A DNA stretch of 64,000 nucleotides. Source: Nesterenkonia sp. E16_10 (GTDB taxonomy: Bacteria > Actinomycetota > Actinomycetes > Actinomycetales > Micrococcaceae). The notes beneath the pieces were generated by a model. The model was not told the origin of the DNA. It made no database searches and saw only the letters and a list, made by a program, of their open reading frames with translations. Location: assembly GCF_017347085.1 (NCBI RefSeq), contig NZ_JADPSA010000022.1, positions 1-64,000 on the forward strand. The letters are read 5' to 3'. Below, piece by piece: positions 16,477-24,484 of this stretch. The position numbers and the translations under genes were made by a program. Within the stretch, counting starts at the first letter, position 1. Each line of letters begins with the position of its first letter.

Positions 16477-16746
16477 TCAGACCTCTGCGCGATCTCCAGC
16501 CTTGCTGCGGAGCTTCTTCACCGTGGAGCTTGCGCCCCGCTGTGAGAGCACCTGCACGGCGGCGGAGACGGCGGCAGAGCCGATGGAGAAGGCCAGGGCG
16601 CGCTTGAGCGTCATCTCGTCGTTGGCCACGCGCGGGGCGTCGTCGCCGGTGGTCTTCTTCCACACGAAGTCGAAGATCCGCGTGGCGACGAAGCCGCCGG
16701 CCAGTGAGATGCCAAGGGCCATGCCCTTGTCCAGAAGCTTGTCCAC
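16477..16746 (-). CDS. DUF4235 small membrane-associated protein
   Basis: 89 residues. One long hydrophobic helix near the N-terminus (GMALGISLAGGFVATRI), the conserved FDFVWKKTTGDDAP and a second amphipathic stretch match DUF4235, a family seen mainly in actinobacteria and without known function. The start is a GTG preceded by GAGGAG. It lies directly upstream of the nitrilase gene on the same strand. Confidence 0.85.
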   Translation of the reverse strand: MDKLLDKGMALGISLAGGFVATRIFDFVWKKTTGDDAPRVANDEMTLKRALAFSIGSAAVSAAVQVLSQRGASSTVKKLRSKAGDRAEV

Positions 16747-16859
16747 AGTGTTCTCCTCAGAGCTGCTCAGGGGTGGTTGGGTGTCCTGGTGCTACTGTAG
16801 TGCACGTCATTTGAGACACGACAGGGGAGCGCCCCTCGACAGGAGATCTGGCTGATCAG

Positions 16860-16946
16860 CCAGTACCCTGCCGGCAGGGCGCTGAGAGTGGGCTGAAGGC
16901 CCAGACCCTCGAACCTGATCAGGTTAGGACCTGCGAAGGAAGTCGA
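16860..16946 (+). ncRNA. TPP (thi-box) riboswitch
   Basis: The conserved aptamer core is visible: GCTGAGAG (16881-16888, HMP-binding side) and ACCCTCGAACCTGATCAGG followed by CCTGCGAAGG (16905-16939, pyrophosphate-binding side). It precedes a thiamin-precursor ECF transporter, the expected target. It should lower expression when thiamin diphosphate is abundant. Confidence 0.92.
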
Positions 16947-16964
16947 GCATCTTCACTCGGACGT

Positions 16965-17026
16965 TTGAGCTGCGGCTCAAGCCTCCCTCCTGCGTGCTCT
17001 TGGTCCGCACTCACCTTCATAGGGAG
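16965..17026 (+). promoter_or_regulatory. Expression platform of the TPP riboswitch
   Basis: Between aptamer and gene are a small hairpin TTGAGC-TGCG-GCTCAA (16965-16980) and the pyrimidine segment CTCCCT (16983-16988), which is exactly complementary to the Shine-Dalgarno AGGGAG (17021-17026). No strong terminator with U tract is seen, so translational control by Shine-Dalgarno masking is the better reading. Confidence 0.5.
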
Positions 17027-17033
17027 AAGCATC

Positions 17034-17699
17034 ATGAGCAGCAGCAATCGCACGGCCGCCGCAGGCCGCGGCACAGGCACACACTTCCCCGCCCGGTCAT
17101 GGCGCTGGTCAGTGTCCGACATCGTGGTCGCCTCGGTGCTCGCGGTCGCCTCCGGGGTCATCTTCTGGGGCTGGAACCTCAGCTATCACCTGGTCGGGAA
17201 CCTCTTCGTGCTCTACCCTCCGGTGGAGACCCTGGTGCACGGGATGTGGCTCTTCCCAGCCGTCCTGGGCGCCCTGGTCATCCGCAAGCCGGGCGCCGCG
17301 ATCTATTGCGAGATGGTCGCCGCGGCGGTGTCCGCTCTGCTGGGTTCGCAGTGGGGGCTCACCGTGCTCTCCTCCGGCTTCATGCAGGGCCTCGGGGCTG
17401 AGCTGATCTTCCTGGCCGTGGTCTACCGCCGGTTCTCGCTGGAGGTCGCGATGCTGGCCGGCGCCGCCTCCGGGCTCACCGGCGGGATCACCTATCACTG
17501 GATCGTGCCGATGTACGCCTACGCTCCCCTGGAGACGATCATCCACATCGCCTGCTTCGCGCTCTCCGGGGCGATCATCGCCGGGGTGCTCCCCTGGCTC
17601 GCCACCCGCGGGCTCGCGGCGGCCTCGGTGCTGGGACCGCTGGCCTCCCGGCGGGCGCATCGGGAGCCGCGACTGAGTCTCGGCCGCTCACATGGGTGA
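17034..17699 (+). CDS. ykoE: ECF transporter S component for thiamin precursor, YkoE-like
   Basis: 221 residues with five to six membrane segments after a polar N-terminus. WRWSVSDIVVASVLAVASG and the downstream layout match YkoE, the substrate-binding subunit for the hydroxymethylpyrimidine moiety of thiamin. The ATG at 17034 has AGGGAG 7 bases upstream; a longer frame reaches into the riboswitch and is not real. It overlaps the next gene, which supplies the energising module, and the TPP riboswitch upstream confirms the thiamin link. Confidence 0.88.
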   Translation: MSSSNRTAAAGRGTGTHFPARSWRWSVSDIVVASVLAVASGVIFWGWNLSYHLVGNLFVLYPPVETLVHGMWLFPAVLGALVIRKPGAAIYCEMVAAAVSALLGSQWGLTVLSSGFMQGLGAELIFLAVVYRRFSLEVAMLAGAASGLTGGITYHWIVPMYAYAPLETIIHIACFALSGAIIAGVLPWLATRGLAAASVLGPLASRRAHREPRLSLGRSHG

Positions 17700-20268
17700 T
17701 GCGGTGGGTGATCCGGCGGGTCAGCATGCGGGTGAGGCTCCAGGCGTGGCCGGGCTCGCCCGCGGCGACACGACCAGGACGCGACCCGACGCCGGAGTGG
17801 CCGTCACCGCACGGGGATGGTCCTGGACCCATGCCGAGCGGGAACGTCCCGCCGTGGCGGGCCTGGACCTGAGCATCGCCGCCGGGGAGAAGGTGCTGCT
17901 GACCGGACCCTCCGGGGCGGGCAAGTCCACCCTGCTCCACGCGCTGGCCGCGGTGCTCCACGACGACGAGGCCGAGGTCCACGGGCAGCTGCTGCTCGAC
18001 GGCGTCGCTCCCGACCAGGCCCGAGGCCGGGCCGGACTGATGCAGCAGGACCCGGAATCTCAGGTGGTGCTCTCCCGAATCGGCGACGACGTCGCCTTCG
18101 CGGCCGAGAACCTCGCCGTGCCCCGGGAGCAGATCTGGCAACGGGTGCGCGAGGCACTCACCGAGGTGGGCCTGGAGGGCTTCGGCCTGGACCATCCGAG
18201 CGCGAAGCTCTCGGGAGGACAGAAGCAGCGGCTCGCCCTTGCAGGGATCCTCGCGATGCGCCCGGGACTGCTGCTGCTGGATGAGCCCACCGCGAACCTG
18301 GACCCCGAAGGCGTCCGGCAGGTCCGTGACGCGGTGCTCTCCGCCGCAGAGGCCACCGGTGCCACCGTCATCCTGGTGGAGCATCGCCCTGAGGGCTGGG
18401 CGGAGCAGATGGACACGCTGCTCGTGCTCGAGACCGGGGGCGGCATCCGCAGGCGCAGTCCCGCGGCAGCGATCTTCACCGACCCTGCGCTGCGCCAGGA
18501 GCTGGGCGCGATGGGGCTCTGGGTCCCGGGTCGCAACCCGCTGCAGGAGCTGCCGGCCTGGCCGCGGGTGGCGGTGCCGCCGGATGGGCCTGCCCAGGAT
18601 GCGGGGTCTGTGCGGGATGCGAGATCTGCGCGGGGCGGGATGCCTGTGCCGGCGACGGGCGAGCCGCTGCTGCTGGCCGACGGCCTCGCCGTGGGCCGGC
18701 ACTCCCCCAAGGCTGGCTGGCGCAGCACCCAGCCCGCCGCGCCGACGCTCACCGACCTCGATCTGGTGATTCGTCGCGGCCAGGCTCTGGGCATCACCGG
18801 TGCCAACGGCGCGGGGAAGTCCACGTTGCTGCTGACCCTGGCGGGGCTGCTGCCCGGCCACGCCGGGAGCCTCGCCGCGACGGCGGAGCTCAAGGGTGGT
18901 GAGGCTGGCGCAGGGCTGGCCGCGGACCCGCATGAATGGCGCTCCGCCGACCTGGTCGCCCGGATCGGCGTGGTGTTCCAGGAGCCGGAGCACCAGTTCG
19001 TGCGCGGCACGGTGCGCGAGGAGCTGGCCCTCGGGGCGCAGCAGGCGAAGGTCCCCGGCACCTCCGATCCGCTGTTCACCGAGGCGCAGGTGACGGACCG
19101 GGTCACCGGGCTGCTGCAGCGGCTTGGACTCTCCGAGCTGGCCGAGGCCAACCCGTTCACGCTCTCGGGCGGGGAGAAGCGCCGCCTCTCGGTGGGCACG
19201 GTGCTCTCGGCCGGGCCGCCGGTGCTGATGCTCGATGAGCCCACGTTCGGTCAGGATGCGCGAACCTTCGCGGAACTGATCTCGCTGCTGCGGGAGCATC
19301 TGGACTCCGGTGGCACGGTGCTGGCGGTCACCCACGATGCGGACTTCCTGCGCGGACTTCAGGCCGAGGAGCTCCAGATAGGGGAGCTCGAGATCGGCGG
19401 CACCGACCGGGCTGCGCCGGGGGCCGATGGACAGCCTGGGGGTCCGATGACCGGTGAGCAGCCAGGGGCGCCGGGCGGGGAACTCTTCGCCGCCGTGCGC
19501 TCACTGTCCTGGCTGGGTCGGCGCAATGCGCTGGCCAAGCTGATCGCCGTCTTCCTGATCACGGCGGCGCTGGTGATGACCATCGATGTGGTGAGCTCCG
19601 GGGTCGTCATCCTGGCCACCCTGGCGCTGCTGCCCTTGGCCGGGATCCGTCCGGCGGGCTTCCTGCGGCGGATCTGGCCCTTTGCCGCGGGCGCGGTGCT
19701 GGCCGCCTGGGGCACCGCGATCGCGGCCGAGGAGTCCGGGCGGGTGCTCCTGGACCTGGGATTCACCACGATCAGCGAGGGGTCGATCGCGCTGGGGCTC
19801 GCGCTGGGCGCCCGGGCCTTGGCCATCGTGCTGCCCTCGGTGATCGTGTTCTCCACCACGGATCCCACCGACCTGGCGGACTCACTGGCCCAGCAGCTGC
19901 GGCTGCCGGCACGGTTCGTGCTCGGGGCGCTGGCTGCGATGCGGCTGCTGGGTCTGCTGGCGGAGCATTGGCGAACCATCGGACAGGCCCGCCGGGCCCG
20001 CGGGGTGGGCACGCATGGCGGAGCCGCAGCACGGATGCGCGGCACCGCCTCGCAGGCGTTCGGTCTTCTGGTGCAGGCGATCCGGATGGCCACCCGACTC
20101 GCCGTGACCATGGAGTCCCGCGGGTTCGGCGCGGGTCCGCGCAGCTGGGCGCGCCCCGCCCGGTTCAGCGCTGCGGACCTGCCGGTGATCCTGGGCGGCG
20201 CCCTGATCGGGGCGCTGGCGGTGACCGCGGCGGTGCTCAGCGGGGCCTGGAACTTCGTCTGGACCTGA
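17692..20268 (+). CDS. ECF energising module: two ATPases fused to the T component (YkoD-YkoC fusion)
   Basis: 858 residues in three parts. ATPase 1 (about 40-275): GPSGAGKST, LSGGQKQR, LLLLDEPTANLD. ATPase 2 (about 320-565): TGANGAGKST, LSGGEKRR, VLMLDEPTFGQD. EcfT membrane part (about 605-858) carries the two coupling Arg motifs QARRARG and VTMESRGFG. In Bacillus YkoD holds both ATPases and YkoC is separate; here a single chain holds all three. It should power HMP/thiamin uptake with YkoE. Its ATG overlaps the ykoE stop by 8 bases. The linker near 570-600 is Gly/Pro-rich. Confidence 0.9.
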   Translation: MGDAVGDPAGQHAGEAPGVAGLARGDTTRTRPDAGVAVTARGWSWTHAERERPAVAGLDLSIAAGEKVLLTGPSGAGKSTLLHALAAVLHDDEAEVHGQLLLDGVAPDQARGRAGLMQQDPESQVVLSRIGDDVAFAAENLAVPREQIWQRVREALTEVGLEGFGLDHPSAKLSGGQKQRLALAGILAMRPGLLLLDEPTANLDPEGVRQVRDAVLSAAEATGATVILVEHRPEGWAEQMDTLLVLETGGGIRRRSPAAAIFTDPALRQELGAMGLWVPGRNPLQELPAWPRVAVPPDGPAQDAGSVRDARSARGGMPVPATGEPLLLADGLAVGRHSPKAGWRSTQPAAPTLTDLDLVIRRGQALGITGANGAGKSTLLLTLAGLLPGHAGSLAATAELKGGEAGAGLAADPHEWRSADLVARIGVVFQEPEHQFVRGTVREELALGAQQAKVPGTSDPLFTEAQVTDRVTGLLQRLGLSELAEANPFTLSGGEKRRLSVGTVLSAGPPVLMLDEPTFGQDARTFAELISLLREHLDSGGTVLAVTHDADFLRGLQAEELQIGELEIGGTDRAAPGADGQPGGPMTGEQPGAPGGELFAAVRSLSWLGRRNALAKLIAVFLITAALVMTIDVVSSGVVILATLALLPLAGIRPAGFLRRIWPFAAGAVLAAWGTAIAAEESGRVLLDLGFTTISEGSIALGLALGARALAIVLPSVIVFSTTDPTDLADSLAQQLRLPARFVLGALAAMRLLGLLAEHWRTIGQARRARGVGTHGGAAARMRGTASQAFGLLVQAIRMATRLAVTMESRGFGAGPRSWARPARFSAADLPVILGGALIGALAVTAAVLSGAWNFVWT

Positions 20269-20275
20269 TCGGCTG

Positions 20276-20353
20276 CAGAGCCGGGTGAGCCTCAGGCTGC
20301 CCGGAGCCGGGTGAGCGCCTGGCTGCCCAGAGCCGGGTGAGGCTCAGGCTGGT
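20276..20353. repeat. Three imperfect 26-bp tandem repeats at a convergent gene junction
   Basis: Units starting CAGAGCCGGGTGAG or CGGAGCCGGGTGAG at 20276, 20302 and 20328. They fill the space between the ECF gene and the stop of mnhG, and a degenerate fourth unit (CAGCCCCGGGTGGG) runs into the mnhG coding end. Confidence 0.8.
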
Positions 20354-20739
20354 CAGCCCCGGGTGGGCGGGGTGTCCCGGCTGATCCGCTCCACCGCGCT
20401 GGCAAGCTCGTCGTGGGTCAGCAGATCGCGGCGCATGTGCTTGGTCCGGTAGCCCGAGCGCCCCACCACATGGGCGCTGACCGGGGCGGTGAGCAGCTGC
20501 AGGCCCCAGGCGAGCACCACGATCGCCACCCATTCCCAGGACCGCCAGGTGATCGCGGCTGCCAGCAGCAGAGAAATCAGGCCCAGCACCTGGGGCTTGG
20601 TCGCGGCGTGCATCCGCGAGTGCAGGTCGGGCAGCCGGACCAGGCCGATGCCGGCGGCCAGGGACATCAGCCCGCCGATCACCAGCAGCACCGAGGCCAC
20701 GGCGTCGAGGATCAGATCTGCGTCGAGAGATTCAATCAT
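20353..20739 (-). CDS. mnhG: Mrp antiporter subunit G
   Basis: 128 residues, three membrane helices and the family segment GIGLVRLPDLHSRMHAATKP, typical of MnhG/MrpG. It starts at ATG 20739 with AGGAGG upstream, overlapping the end of mnhF by 8 bases; the frame that continues upstream is inside mnhF. MrpG is a small subunit needed for assembly of the Na+/H+ antiporter. Last gene of the operon. A polar tail follows the third helix. Confidence 0.92.
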   Translation of the reverse strand: MIESLDADLILDAVASVLLVIGGLMSLAAGIGLVRLPDLHSRMHAATKPQVLGLISLLLAAAITWRSWEWVAIVVLAWGLQLLTAPVSAHVVGRSGYRTKHMRRDLLTHDELASAVERISRDTPPTRG

Positions 20740-21307
20740 CACGGTCCTCCTGCTGTGAGGGCGGACCAGGCGGGCGCTCGAGGTCCGCCTCGGGGTCTGC
20801 GCTCTGCGCGGGAGCGGGGCCCTTGGCCTCGTCCTCATGCCGGCGCGGGGTGAACCCGGAGCGGGCCAGGGCGGAGAACCAGGAGGTGGACTCGTCCTCT
20901 CCCTCCTCCAGTCCAGGCATCCTCGGGGTGCTCACGGGGTCGTGCGGGGCCTCCGGCTCGTTCTCCGCGGCAGCGCCGGGAATGGCCGGGGCCACCGGAG
21001 GGGTCGGGTACGGGTCCTGCTCCGAGGTCCCACCGGCGACCTCTTCGGGAGAGCGCACGACCACGTAGCGCGCGATGGCCACGGCACCGAGGAACCCGAT
21101 CACAGCGGTGATCACCACGAACAGGATGAAATCCTGATGGTCGTTGACCACCATGTCCACGATCATCATCGAGGCCACGATGATGAGCATGACATCGAGG
21201 CTGATCACCCGGTCCAGCACGGAGGGGCCCTGGTAAATGCGGTAGACGCTCCCGACTGCGCCGAGCGCGAGCAGGACCTGGGTGATGTGCACGGCGATCT
21301 CCAGCAT
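20732..21307 (-). CDS. mnhF: Mrp antiporter subunit F with long polar tail
   Basis: 191 residues. Residues 1-88 are a normal MnhF (three helices, YRIYQGPSVLDRVISLDV). The following 100 residues are a Pro/Glu-rich, probably disordered cytoplasmic tail not found in the usual 90-residue subunit. The start overlaps the mnhE stop by one base. Part of the Mrp complex that exchanges Na+ for H+ and supports pH and salt tolerance. Confidence 0.9.
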   Translation of the reverse strand: MLEIAVHITQVLLALGAVGSVYRIYQGPSVLDRVISLDVMLIIVASMMIVDMVVNDHQDFILFVVITAVIGFLGAVAIARYVVVRSPEEVAGGTSEQDPYPTPPVAPAIPGAAAENEPEAPHDPVSTPRMPGLEEGEDESTSWFSALARSGFTPRRHEDEAKGPAPAQSADPEADLERPPGPPSQQEDRDD

Positions 21308-22032
21308 CAGTCCTCCACCTCCTCGATCGTGACCCGCTCGGGAGAGCCGGCACTGGCGGCGTCGTCGGCATGCTCCGGCGTCTGGCCGGCGGCGCGCTCG
21401 GCAGCCCGGTCGGCCCGGCTGGGACCGCCGCCGCGGCGGATGAACGGGGCCTCACGCTCGGTCTTGGAGAAGCCGGACATCCTGCCCAGACGCTTCTCGG
21501 CCCTGACCACTGCCACATCCGAGCGGCTCCCCGAGGTGAGGATCAGCAGCGCCTCGGTCTTCAACGCGTCCTGGCGGATCTTCTCGGCGTCCTCATCGGA
21601 CTTCACGTCGAGGGTGTGCAGGTAGAGCGTGGCAGTCGTTCGGTCGACGTCGAGGACCAGGGATCCCGGCACGAGCGCGAGCGCGTGCCCGGTGAGGGTC
21701 ACGATCAGGTCATCGTGGCTGCGCAGCTGGACCGAGATGATCGAGTTCCTCACGCGTGGACCCACGACGATGGCGATCCAGGAGACCTGGAAGGAGGCGG
21801 CGATCATCTTGCCCAGGAAGCGCACGGTGAAGACCAGTCCCCACCATGGGTTCAGCCGGCCGCTGCCGCGCAGCGGCGGCAGGTAGAACACCCGGACGAT
21901 GATCGTGGCGTAGACGACGCCGATGATGAACGTGCCGAGGGAGAAGTCCTGCCAGATGGCCATCCAGAAGAAGCCGAGGAAGGCGATCAGCGGAAGCTCA
22001 AGCTTCAGCGGAGTCTTGGGTCTCTTCATCAC
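21307..22032 (-). CDS. mnhE: Mrp antiporter subunit E
   Basis: 241 residues. The N-terminal 160 residues are the MnhE domain (two to three helices, then LTGHALALVPGSLVLDVD and LYLHTLDV). A charged tail of about 80 residues extends beyond the usual length, as in subunits C and F of this operon. The start overlaps mnhD by ATGA. Required for Mrp assembly in other bacteria. Confidence 0.9.
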   Translation of the reverse strand: MMKRPKTPLKLELPLIAFLGFFWMAIWQDFSLGTFIIGVVYATIIVRVFYLPPLRGSGRLNPWWGLVFTVRFLGKMIAASFQVSWIAIVVGPRVRNSIISVQLRSHDDLIVTLTGHALALVPGSLVLDVDRTTATLYLHTLDVKSDEDAEKIRQDALKTEALLILTSGSRSDVAVVRAEKRLGRMSGFSKTEREAPFIRRGGGPSRADRAAERAAGQTPEHADDAASAGSPERVTIEEVED

Positions 22033-23759
22033 TGATCATCCCCGTCCGTGATCTCCGGGACGACCTCGGCCTCTTCGTCGTCGGGCTGCAGCGAGGTCTC
22101 CACGGGGGCGTGCTCGGCTGCGCCGCCGTCGTCGGTCTCATAGTCGATCAGGAAGGTGGCGGCGAAGTCCTCGAGCTCATCGCGGACGCCCTCGGTGCGC
22201 TCGGGACCGAAGACGGCCTCCAGGTAGGGGGTGCGCTCGTACATGTCCTGCGCAGCGGCCCGGGAGAAGTCCATCATCGGACCGGCGAAGACGCTGAACG
22301 CCAGGGACATGGCGACCAGTGCCGCGGTGGGCGCCACCATGGACATCGGCAGGTAGCGCTTGTTCGCCGCCCGGGAGTGGGCCAGGGTCTTGGACATCAG
22401 CTGCCGCTCGGGAGTCTCATCGGCGTCCTCGGGCTTGCGCCAGAAGCCGCGGGTCCAGATCCTGGCCACCGCCATCAGGGTCAGCAGGGAGGTCACCACC
22501 GAGGCGATCACCAAGGTCCAGGTGATCCAGGTGTTCTCCGCGATACCGCCCTGCATCATGCCCAGCTTGCCGATGAACCCGGAGAACGGCGGGATCCCGG
22601 CGAGGTTCATCGCCGGGATGAAGAACAGCAGGCCCAGCACCGGGGAGATCTTCGCCAGTCCGCCCAGCCGCAGCACGTTCGAGGTCCCGGAACGGCGTTC
22701 GATCAGACCCGTGACCAGGAACAGCGTGGTCTGGATCGTGATGTGGTGGGCCACGTAGTAGATGGTGGCCGCCATGCCGATGATCGAGCTCAGCGCGAGG
22801 CCGAACACCAGATAGCCGATGTGGCTGATCAGGGTGAAGGAGAGCATCCGCTTGATGTCCGCCTGTGCCAGGGCGCCGAGGATGCCGACCAGCATGGTCA
22901 GCGCCGCCACGATCATCAGCGCGGTGTTGATCCGCTCCCCCGGGAACAGCAGCGTCTCGGTCCGGATGATCGCGTAGATGCCGACCTTGGTGAGCAGACC
23001 GGCGAAGACCGCGGTGACCGGGGCGGGGGCCGTGGGATAGGAGTCCGGCAGCCAGAAGGCCAGCGGGAAGACCGCGGCCTTGATGCCGAAGGCCACCAGC
23101 AGCATCACGTGGAGCGTCAGCTGCACGCTGGGGTCGAGGTCGCCGAGCTTCAGCGCGAGATCGGCCATGTTCACCGTGCCGGTGGCGGCGTAGATCATGC
23201 CGATCGTGATCAGGAAGAGCATCGAGGAGATGATCGAGACCACCACATAGGTGACGCCCGCACGGATCCGGGACTCACCCCCGCCCAGGGTCAGCAGCAC
23301 ATAGGAGGCGGTCAGGAAGATCTCGAAGCCCACGTAGAGGTTGAACAGGTCCCCGGCGAGGAAGGCGTTGGAGACCCCGGCGACCAGGATCAGGTAGGTC
23401 GGGTAGAAGATCGAGACCGGGCCGGAGTCGTCCTTCTCCTCGGCGGCGCCCTGGCCCACCGCGTAGAGCAGCACGCACAGGGTGATGATCGAGGAGACCA
23501 CGAGCATCAGCGCCGCGAACCGGTCGATCACCATCACGATGCCGAAGGGCGCCGGCCAGCCAGCCAGGTGGATGGCGTGGGCGCCGCCGTTCCAGACCTG
23601 GCTCAGCAGCGTGACCTCGAGGATCACCGTGAGCACGAGCGCACCGATGGTGATCGCCCGCTGGGCCGACTTGTTGCGATAGAAGGCGAAGGCGAAGCCC
23701 GCCCCGAAGAACGGGATCAGCACGGCCAGCGGGGTGAAGCTGAGGAATTCGGTGTTCAT
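22029..23759 (-). CDS. mnhD: Mrp antiporter subunit D
   Basis: 576 residues, about 14 membrane helices, homologous to NuoN/NuoM proton-pumping subunits. The conserved membrane Glu lies in LYVGFEIFLTASYVLL and the key Lys in FGIKAAVFPLAFWLPDSYPT, as needed for proton movement. A polar tail of about 70 residues follows the last helix. The start shares one base with the mnhC stop. Confidence 0.94.
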   Translation of the reverse strand: MNTEFLSFTPLAVLIPFFGAGFAFAFYRNKSAQRAITIGALVLTVILEVTLLSQVWNGGAHAIHLAGWPAPFGIVMVIDRFAALMLVVSSIITLCVLLYAVGQGAAEEKDDSGPVSIFYPTYLILVAGVSNAFLAGDLFNLYVGFEIFLTASYVLLTLGGGESRIRAGVTYVVVSIISSMLFLITIGMIYAATGTVNMADLALKLGDLDPSVQLTLHVMLLVAFGIKAAVFPLAFWLPDSYPTAPAPVTAVFAGLLTKVGIYAIIRTETLLFPGERINTALMIVAALTMLVGILGALAQADIKRMLSFTLISHIGYLVFGLALSSIIGMAATIYYVAHHITIQTTLFLVTGLIERRSGTSNVLRLGGLAKISPVLGLLFFIPAMNLAGIPPFSGFIGKLGMMQGGIAENTWITWTLVIASVVTSLLTLMAVARIWTRGFWRKPEDADETPERQLMSKTLAHSRAANKRYLPMSMVAPTAALVAMSLAFSVFAGPMMDFSRAAAQDMYERTPYLEAVFGPERTEGVRDELEDFAATFLIDYETDDGGAAEHAPVETSLQPDDEEAEVVPEITDGDDQ

Positions 23760-24484
23760 CAGCGCTGGCCTCCTTCGGTCGGGTCGGGGCCGTCACGGGG
23801 ATCCGGGTCCTCGCTCGGATCGGCATCGGGATCTGTCGGGGCCTGACGTGGCGGCCCGTCGACGCGTCCGGCTCCGTGAGTGACGTCGAGCTGATCGGGA
23901 TGCATCTCGCCGCCGGGAGGGGCGTCGTTCTCAGACCACGCCTCATGTGCCGCCTCGACGTCGCCGGTTCCTCGCACCGCATCGGTCTCATCGACAGCAC
24001 CTGCCTGGTCCACGGCGTCTGATCCGCGACGCGGGTTCAGCAGCTGGCGGCCTGCGGAGTCGGTGTCGTCGGCGAACTCGGTGGTCTCGGTGGCCAGCTC
24101 GGCGTCTTCCTCGGTGTCATGGACCTTGGCGTAGGAGGCGACGCGGCGGTCTTCCTCGTCATCGGCGAGCTCATCCTGGCGGGCCAGCACCCAGGACCGG
24201 TAGATCAGCGCGAGCATGAAACTGACCAGGGCGAAGGCGATCACGATGGCGGTGAGCAGGAGCGCCTGCGGCAACGGATCCAGATACTCCTCCGCACCGA
24301 CCTCGGGTGAATAGATCGGGGCAAGGCCGGCGCGTCCCGCGGTGTGCAGCAGCAGCAGATTCACGCCGTTGGAGATCAGGATGATGCCCAGCAGCACCCG
24401 GGTGAGCGAACGCTCCAGCAGCAGGTAGATGCCGATGGCGAAGAGCGCGCCCATGAGCACCAGCAGGGTCAGGTTGACGGTCAT
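23759..24484 (-). CDS. mnhC: Mrp antiporter subunit C with long acidic tail
   Basis: 241 residues. The first 115 are the MnhC/NuoK-like three-helix protein (GIYLLLERSLTRVLLGIILISNGVN). The remaining 125 are acidic and Pro-rich, absent from typical MnhC. Overlaps mnhA by ATGA. The subunit is needed for antiporter function. Confidence 0.92.
   Translation of the reverse strand: MTVNLTLLVLMGALFAIGIYLLLERSLTRVLLGIILISNGVNLLLLHTAGRAGLAPIYSPEVGAEEYLDPLPQALLLTAIVIAFALVSFMLALIYRSWVLARQDELADDEEDRRVASYAKVHDTEEDAELATETTEFADDTDSAGRQLLNPRRGSDAVDQAGAVDETDAVRGTGDVEAAHEAWSENDAPPGGEMHPDQLDVTHGAGRVDGPPRQAPTDPDADPSEDPDPRDGPDPTEGGQR

Noticed and set aside
17575-19335. 586-residue frame antisense to the ECF energising module
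   Set aside because: Shadow of the confident two-ATPase gene on the other strand; no domain recognised.
22110-23846. 578-residue frame antisense to mnhD
   Set aside because: Gly/His/Asp-rich shadow of a well-conserved membrane protein gene.
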